Positions 57,877 to 64,000 of a stretch of 64,000 bases of DNA are shown here, in pieces (the stretch's first letter is position 1; the number at the start of each line of letters is the position of its first letter). Under the pieces are notes generated by a model. That model searched no databases and had not been told where the DNA came from. It saw only the letters and a list, made by a program, of their open reading frames with translations. The position numbers and the translations under genes were made by a program. Origin of the DNA: Gaeumannomyces sp. JS-464 (lineage: Eukaryota; Ascomycota; Sordariomycetes; Magnaporthales; Magnaporthaceae). The stretch is from assembly GCA_002197995.1 (NCBI GenBank), contig NGZR01000002.1, forward strand, positions 372,001 through 436,000, written 5' to 3'.

Positions 57877-59269
57877 ATGAGGTCCTCCCTCGTGTTTGGC
57901 GCCCTCGCCGGCGCCGCCGTCGCCCAGCAGGCCGCGTGGCAGCAGTGCGGCAACAACTACAGCGGGCCCACGACCTGCGTTTCGGGCTATACCTGCGTCG
58001 TCGTCAACGAGTGGTACCACCAGTGCCAGCCCGGCTCGTCGAACCCGGGCAACCCCGGCGGCGGCAACCCGGGGGCGGCAACCCCGGAGGTGGTAATCCC
58101 GGAGGTGGCACCGGCAAGTTCACCTTCTTCGGCACCAACCAGGCCGGAGCCGTTCGGCGACAAGATCTTCCCGGGTCGGTGGGCACCGAGTACATCTTCC
58201 CCGACACCTCGACAATCGATGTGAGTATAAACGCCCGAAGACGGAGCCTTTGCGGGACTTGCGACTGCCGCGTGGTGGTCTGCTAACCAGTGCTGGATGC
58301 CCGCCCTTAGAACCTCATCAGCCAAGGATACAACACGTTCCGCGTGTGCTTCTCGATGGAGCGCCTGGCCGAGACCCAGATGACCAACGCCTTCAACGCC
58401 GGCTACATCCGCAACCTGACGACGGTAATCAACCACATCACGTCCAAGGGCTCGTACGCCGTGCTGGACCCGCACAACTACGGCCGCTACTACGGCAACA
58501 TGTAAGACGGATGCTGCCGAAATAAGCCGATGGGCGAGCGAAGGAGACTGACTGACTTGGGAAAAAATCACAGCATCACCGACACGTCGGCCTTCCGGAC
58601 CTTCTGGGTCAACCTGGCCGGGCAGTTTAAGGGCAACTCCAAGGTCGTGTTTGACACAAACAACGAGTGAGTGACGCTGGTGGCGGCGTCTCGAAAACGC
58701 CCCTAGTGGCTACCTACCCACGGCACTAACACCAACCGCCACCAAACAGGTACCACACCATGTCCCAGGACCTGGTGCTGCAGCTCAACCAGGCGGCCAT
58801 CAACGGCATCCGCGCGTCGGGCGCGACGTCGCAGTACATCTTCGTCGAGGGCAACCAGTGGTCGGGGGCGTGGAGCTGGAACGTGACCAACGACAACATG
58901 AAGGCGCTCACGGACCCGAGCAACAAGCTCGTGTACGAGATGCACCAGTACCTCGACTCGGACTCATCGGGCACGTCCGAGGCCTGCGTCAGCGCCCAGA
59001 TCGGCGTGCAGCGCGTCGTCGGCGCCACCGCCTGGCTGCGCCAGAACGGCAAGGTCGGCATCATCGGCGAGTACGCGGGCGGCGCCAACGACAACTGCCG
59101 CGCCGCCGTCAAGGGCATGCTCGACCACCTGAAGCAGAACTCGGACGTCTGGATGGGCGCGCTCTGGTGGGCCGCCGGGCCCTGGTGGGGCACCTACATG
59201 TACAACATGGAGCCGCCCAGCGGGACGGGCTACCAGTACTACAACAGCCTGCTCAAGACGTACATCTAG
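57877..59269 (+). CDS. Secreted endo-beta-1,4-glucanase, CBM1-linker-GH5 (subfamily 5 type)
   Basis: Four exons: 57877-58220, 58311-58501, 58574-58666 and 58750-59269, with GT-AG introns of 90, 72 and 83 nt in phase. About 382 residues after three single-base corrections in exon 1 (near 58073 in a GGGGG run, near 58152 and near 58178). Signal peptide [20 protein letters not shown]1 cellulose-binding module at about 18-55 ([20 protein letters not shown]); a Gly/Asn/Pro linker of NPGGG units; then the GH5 barrel. Motifs include [10 protein letters not shown], the acid/base Glu in [39 protein letters not shown], the nucleophile Glu in GIIGEYAGG and WWAAGPWWG. Known relatives cleave internal bonds of cellulose, and N-terminal CBM1 placement is usual for this subfamily. 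CreA-like motifs upstream suggest glucose repression. Confidence 0.93.
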
Positions 59270-59749
59270 TCGTCAGTATTGTCCTGGGGGTGTGTCCTCG
59301 GTTGGCTTGGGATGGCAGGTCAACGAGCTCGCGCAGGTGGATCGATGGTAAGGGAGGATGGCGGTTGAGTCCCGGGTGGCTGGGTTGAGTACCTCGTGTT
59401 GCGGAGAGAAAAAGGGTTGCTGTGGCATTCTATCACTCGCTAGCATTGCCGTTTCTCCTATTCCAGATGTAAATATTCACACAGTAGATATTTGTTTCGG
59501 CCTGCATTGCACAACCATTTTTAGCAAAGCGTCCAGCAGCCTCCTGCGTGATCGGAGTCCGGGGGTGTGCTAAATCGGGTTGTAAAAGGGCGGAAGACGC
59601 CGGTACTGAACACTTGGGCAGCGCACACTGTGTCTCTCGTCAATGGGAAAGGTCGGTAGGGTAGGTTGTGGGAGGGTATAACGGGAAGCGTTGGGACCAA
59701 GTAAAAGGAAAAAGGATTTAAAGAAAAAAAAAAGAAAAAGAAAGAGATT
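59270..59749. other. Intergenic region, GH5 3' end
   Basis: No gene seen. An A-rich stretch at 59701-59747 directly abuts the 3' end of the minus-strand tRNA; on that strand it supplies T runs suitable for RNA polymerase III termination. Confidence 0.5.
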
Positions 59750-59834
59750 TCCGACTACGGGATTCGAACCCGTGTCCTCAGGAATCCATGATATGGCTGA
59801 AAACCTGACATGCTAACCTCTGCACCAAATCGGA
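59750..59834 (-). tRNA. tRNA-Glu (anticodon UUC) with short intron
   Basis: Minus-strand cloverleaf of 85 nt. The acceptor stem pairs TCCGATT with AGTCGGA (one G-U pair). The D stem is GTGC/GCAT. The anticodon stem is TCAGG/CCTGA and the loop begins TT-TTC-A, giving anticodon UUC. A 14-nt intron starting GCCATATC sits one base 3' of the anticodon. The T arm is ACGGG-TTCGAAT-CCCGT. The downstream minus-strand sequence is T-rich, as expected for a Pol III terminator. Confidence 0.92.
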
Positions 59835-60138
59835 TGATCGAGTTCGCCTTGATTGACATTGGGAAGGGCCGACCGAAGTAGGATGGTCTCATTCCGACGG
59901 ACGGGGCAAAGAAGGGACGGAAGCCTGGCTGTTTGTTTGCATGCCCTTTGTTTGCTTTTCCCCCCTGCGCCTACGCGACGGGAATGCTAGGGATACGCGC
60001 GGGCAAACGGCGGCAAGGAGCCAACACCAGACAGCGCCCCAGCCGAAGTTGACTCATCGCCGCCAAGGCGGGGACAAACGGCCAAGAGCGAGGAGTAAAA
60101 AAAAGCAAACGTCAAAGAATTTTTCCTACCTAGCCCCT
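59835..60138. other. Short intergenic region
   Basis: Separates the tRNA from the 3' end of the SET-domain gene. Nothing recognised. Confidence 0.5.
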
Positions 60139-61852
60139 CTACTCTCCCTCCTCCTCCTCGACAGCCTCGAATCGAATGGTGGGGTCCAGCGACGTCATGG
60201 CGTTCTTCAGCACCTGCTCGCACTGCAGCCGGTACGCGAGCGCGAGGGCCTGGTTCGCCGTCAGCGAGGCCGCCACCGAGGAGGACTGGGTGGCCGACCG
60301 CTCCGCCTCGCCTCGCCAGCGTCTCCTTGATAGCCGCGAGCTTTTCGGGCTCCTCCTCCAGCAGACGCTCGTAGTCTGCGCCCAGCTTGCCGATGAGCAG
60401 CCCGCGCACGCCCGAGACCAGCGCCTCGAACTCGGGCGGGGTGGGCTCCGAGAAGGCGGCGGCCAGGCGCGCGGCCGGTGCTGCTGCCGCCGCCGCGGTG
60501 CCTGGGCTGTTGCTCTCGCCTGTGGCCGCCTGCGGGCTGCCCAGGTGAGAAGCACAGAGCTCCCACAGCAACGCGTCCTCGATGTGGGAGAAGCCCGAGC
60601 CAACGCCGGGATGGGGTCCCGGTCCGTTGCAGACGAATTGCCGCTTGCGGCCGACGACAGAGCTCGGATGCGTCATGGGCCTAAGAGAGATGAGGAAGTC
60701 GCGTGGAGCCTGCTTGGCCTTGTCGCTCTCCCCACCGGTACTGTCGCCACCCCTGCCCGTTTGTCCTGGTGGGGCGCCTGACCTGAGCCGCAGGTGCACG
60801 TAGTCATTGTGCACTGCCTCCGTGGCGGGCAACACAAAGTTGTAAGCCACAAGCAGCTCGCTGTTGGTCTTGGGGCCGTAGTTGTTGAACACCTGCTGGC
60901 CCGGCTCGTATCGCGCGTCGCCCGAGACCACGAGGCGGCACTTGCCCGGCGCCGGGTCGGCGTCCCACGCGACCTTGGCGAGCGGGTCGTGGTTCCCTAT
61001 GTCGAACAGGGGCATCAGCACCGAAAAGTCGTCCATCTCGCACCCGGCCCGGTCCTTCAGCCCCGCGTCCCAGACGGCGCCGGGCACGACGAGGCTCGGG
61101 CGGAAGCTGCGGGAGGTGAAGACGCAGTAGGCCCAGCGGTACAGCAGGGCCGTGTACTCGTCGTGGCCCGAGTAGCCGGCGTCGGCGAGGGCGCGCTGGG
61201 CCTGGCGGGCCTCGGCGGCAGCGTTGGCGCGCATCTCGGCGGCGGCGGCGGCGGCGTTGGTGCCGGCCAGGAAGGCGGCCTCGTCGTCGGGCCAGAAGGC
61301 GGGCAGGGCCCATGAGGCGAGGCGCTCGGGCTGCGGCAGCGTCGCGATGTAGGCGTGCCAGTGCGAGGCCGGGCCGAGGAGGTACTGCTGGATCAGAAAG
61401 CAGCGGCCGACCACGTGCGGCGGGGTGGTGCGCACAAAGGCCTCCGGGAAGGCGGCGGCGGGCGGCGAGGTGGCAACCCCGTCATGGCCTGATGCCGGCC
61501 CGCCGTCGTCGTGCCGGAGCGGGCTGCCGCCGACGACGGCATTGAGGTACGACAGGGTGGTGGACAGCGGGCAGGCAACAATGGCACCCCCAGGCTCCAC
61601 GGCCTGTGGCGGTGGCGACGGCTCGGAACCAAGGCTGGGCCCGGGGGTGGCGACGGGCGGGCTGATCGTGGGGTTGGGGTCCGAGGCGGAGCGCGGGGCG
61701 CAGTGCGCAGCCGAGGCGGCGGCCTCCCGGACCCGCAGGGAAAAGCCTGTGTGCTCATCGCTGTAGACCTCGACCGCCGGGTGGAGGAAGCCTCCGTGCG
61801 CCCTGTTCCATTGCACCAGCGCTGCGAATCGCTCCTCGTCGGCAGGCTTCAT
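60139..61852 (-). CDS. SET-domain protein lysine methyltransferase (SETD6/RKM-like)
   Basis: Single-exon gene of about 570 residues after removal of one extra base near 60311. It starts MKPADEERFAALVQWNRAHG, typical of the Rubisco-LSMT/SETD6 group. A SET domain split by a long Ala-rich insert follows: FSLRVREAAAS, IVACPLSTTLSYLNAVVGG, RCFLIQQYLLGPASHWHAYI, LPAFWPDDEAAFL, then YCVFTSRSF, DFSVLMPLFDIGNHDPLA, and the SAM-binding/catalytic motif QQVFNNYGPKTNSELLVAYN. The C-terminal part has a helical substrate-binding type region, ending AYRLQCEQVLKNAMTSLD and an acidic tail. Relatives methylate lysines of ribosomal proteins, elongation factors or chromatin-linked substrates; the target here is unknown. 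I chose 61852 because the open frame upstream (40 codons) is not conserved-looking. Confidence 0.88.
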
Positions 61853-63205
61853 GGCATTGAGACGCTGTCGGTTGTTGGCGAGGGGGAGATTTGATGTCGA
61901 ACCCCAAGCGCGACACGCTGGGCAAATTTTCAGCTGCTCGTGTGGTGGGCCAATCAGGTGGCCGCCCACCCTGCCACCCCACCGGGATCAGTGTCGTGCC
62001 ACATCAGCGCGCAGCAGCCCATCTTGCGGTGCCTGGCCAAGACGCAGATCGCGGCCGTTGGTGGTTTGCGAGCCGCAGCCTCTCGTACTTGACTGGCCAA
62101 CCAGAAAAGGGCCCTTGCTGCTTTTTGATCCTTCCGCGTTTTGGCCCGAGTTGTTGGCTCGACTGTGCCTGGACGGGACTATGTGACCATGCCACCGAAA
62201 TGGGGGGCTCAGCCACAGCCAATGTGTGCTTGCCGCGAACCGTTGCAGGCCCGTTTTGTTTCCTGGTGGACCTAAGGTGCCATCCCAGGGTCCTAATCTG
62301 ACCGCTTCCGCTTCCGCTTCAAACGTTTCGACTCGAGTCGAAATTGCCAGCGATTCCTTCTCGAGCCAACACTCCACGCGCTCATCTTTGAGAGGCGCCA
62401 AGCAGCCAAAGGATTCGAGCTGCAGAGCCGATATCACATTCAACCATCCAAGGCACTCGCTGGCGTGGTTGTTGGTTCCCGCGTCCAGGCAGCTACCTAC
62501 CAGTTGCTCCTGCAACATGCAAGCAGGGCCGCCTGCATCCCGGCGTGTCCAAAGAAACAGCAAATTATGGGCTCATGGTCACATAACTGTGATAACCAAC
62601 AAACAAACACTGCTTTGGGGAGGGATTCGTCATCAAATCAAAACCGCATCGTGCGCACCGGGGCCCCAGAGGATCGCACAAGGACCGCCAAGATCTGTGT
62701 CGTCCTTGCCCGGCTGGGTTGGCTCGTTGGCCCGCGACTCAGGTCGTAGGGCGGTCGCCAAGGGTGGCGCCGCCCGCATCCTGGGCTGTGGAGGCCAGCC
62801 AAGAATTAAGCCATCTCAGCGTGGGGCCAAATGCCAGTGCACCGTTGTGCCCGTCGCACTTGGTCGTAAACCTTCGCCCCCTGCGGTGGCCTGTCAATGC
62901 GCGTGCGGTAACCTTAACCAGCACAGCCAGCTATTTCTGGAGCTGGGACCCATCCCCGTTGGTCGTTTCCATGAATGGGACATGACGGTCTAGATCACCT
63001 CCAGACTCTGACGGCATTCTTTGATATTTAAAACGCCGCATCCTGCCTCGCCAACTCCAGTCCTTTTCCTGCTCCATCATCCCAACGATCCCATCCACTC
63101 CAGCTCTCGCCCTCCCACGCAAGAGTATTTCCTTTTTGTCTTATCTTTTCTTACTGTATTTCCTATAGTTCTTTTCGTATTACACCAACCCCCCAAACCG
63201 CCATA
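61853..63205. promoter_or_regulatory. Divergent intergenic region between SET gene and 63206 gene
   Basis: No gene supported; a 255-codon plus-strand frame at 62226-62993 shows no motif or codon signal I trust. A TTGATATTTAAAAC TATA-like element near 63020-63033 followed by C/T-rich leader probably belongs to the gene starting at 63206. Confidence 0.45.
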
Positions 63206-63929
63206 ATGTCTCCCCGCCAGGACACCTCCCCCTTCCGCAAGCTGGTCCTCGTGCCGCTGTGGCTGATCCGCGACCTCGTCATGGCCGTCAACATTGCCCT
63301 CCTGGCCCTCATCATCTTCGCCTTCGCCTATGCCGATCGCAAGAACAAGCATGACGAGCTTGGCGACGGCTGGAAGGACCTTAGGAAGAACGGCGTGACC
63401 TCGGGCGCGATTATCGGCATCGCCGCCGTCAACATGATCATCATCCTGCTGTGCCTGATCCTTGACCTCGTCTGCCTGGTCAAGCGTATCCGCCACACCC
63501 TCACGCCCAAGTTCTTCCTTGTCTCCAACTCTATCCAGACCGTAAGTTTTTTTTTCTCTTCTTTCTTTTTTCTTTCTTTCTCCCTCTCTGCGTTCGCGCC
63601 GTCCGTCACCGCGCATACAAGACGATAAGCTGATCCATTCTTTTCAGGTCATCTGGACCGTCCTCTTTGCCCTTTCCATGGTGGGCACCCGGACCGCTGG
63701 CCCTATTGTCATCGCCGTCCTGGTCTAGTAAGTAGCAATGCTCCAGCTTGCTTCCGCTCGCCACTCTTGGATCCGCAAGCAGCGTGCTAACCAATGCGCC
63801 CCTGCTTCCAGCCTGACCTTCATCGGCATGCTCATCTACGCCATCATTGTCTACCGCCGTGAGAAGAGCAACCCGACCACGAACCAGGAGAACAAAATGG
63901 ACTTCCAGCACCAGCCCCACATGGCTTAA
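63206..63929 (+). CDS. Four-helix integral membrane protein, MARVEL-like topology
   Basis: Three exons: 63206-63541, 63648-63727 and 63812-63929, with GTAAGT donors and TTCAG/TCCAG acceptors in phase. The 177-residue product has four hydrophobic segments: LVMAVNIALLALIIFAFAYA (about 25-44), GAIIGIAAVNMIIILLCLIL (about 69-88), VIWTVLFALSMVG (about 113-130) and PIVIAVLVYLTFIGMLIYAI (about 134-155). The N-terminus is basic and the tail short and polar (NPTTNQENKMDFQ). The topology resembles fungal MARVEL-type proteins, which act at the plasma membrane or in the secretory route, but I see no diagnostic motif, so the assignment is only by topology. No frame problems; the start ATG follows a C/T-rich leader. 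Confidence 0.82.
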
Positions 63930-64000
63930 GCGGCTGGAGGATACCGTCTCGTCACACTCGGGAGTCTATGGCGCAGTAGGCGTCGGTGTTGTTTACGAAT

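Noticed and set aside
62226..62993. 255-codon open frame on the plus strand
   Set aside because: No motif, no leader-like sequence before its ATG, composition like surrounding intergenic DNA.
1..64000. Enrichment of the 6-mer CCTAGG
   Set aside because: About 16 occurrences, close to what base composition predicts; only the 8-mer ACCTAGGT looks enriched.
1..64000. CRISPR arrays, bacterial operons or phage modules
   Set aside because: No regularly spaced repeats, no ribosome-binding-site pattern; introns and gene content are eukaryotic.

Overview
The window looks like the nuclear genome of a filamentous ascomycete, most likely a Sordariomycete. Genes carry short GT-AG introns (about 65-155 nt) with CTRAC-type branch points, coding sequence is GC-rich, and the recognisable proteins are typical of that group: FWD-1-type F-box/WD40 protein, CDC24 with CH-DH-PH-PB1 order, mitoribosomal Mrp10, Vps60, a CBM1-GH5 endoglucanase, a BAS2-like secreted protein and an intron-containing tRNA-Glu. 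I cannot name the species from sequence alone.

Layout. 1-17.1 kb has no gene I can support; it holds simple repeats, poly-A runs and one 38-bp tandem duplication. 17.1-17.7 kb carries coding-like but broken segments. 17.9-23.0 kb (minus) is a six-exon subtilisin-family (S8) protein with a very long Ser/Thr-rich N-terminal half. 24.2-24.9 kb (plus) is vps60. 25.6-29.0 kb (minus) is fwd-1. 31.4-32.6 kb (plus) is a broken fungal transcription-factor remnant followed by a TRI101-like BAHD acyltransferase (33.1-34.8 kb). 37.5-40.9 kb is cdc24. 42.0-42.2 kb (minus) is a small secreted Cys-rich protein. 43.4-43.8 kb (minus) is mrp10, divergent from a long uncharacterised disordered protein (44.6-48.0 kb). 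50.0-50.4 kb is the BAS2-like secreted protein; 51.3-52.0 kb (minus) a small membrane protein; 53.2-53.4 kb an orphan C-terminal coding fragment; 54.2-55.5 kb a T5orf172/GIY-YIG-like protein. An AT-rich MITE-like inverted-repeat island follows, then a POA1-like macrodomain phosphatase (56.3-56.9 kb), the GH5 endoglucanase (57.9-59.3 kb), tRNA-Glu (59.75 kb), a SET-domain lysine methyltransferase (60.1-61.9 kb, minus) and a four-helix membrane protein (63.2-63.9 kb).

A window-wide feature is that many otherwise well conserved genes need single-base frame corrections, several of them at G, C or T runs (for example inside the conserved DH-domain motif of cdc24). With such corrections and phase-matched introns, six of them (S8 protein, fwd-1, cdc24, the 1,090-residue protein, GH5, SET) give full-length reading frames. 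I therefore read most of these as sequencing or assembly indels, and only the 31.4-32.6 kb remnant, which also has an in-frame stop, as a likely true pseudogene. There is no operon structure; functional links are limited to general housekeeping (ubiquitin ligase, polarity, ESCRT, mitochondrial translation) interspersed with secreted and accessory genes that suggest a plant-associated or saprotrophic lifestyle.
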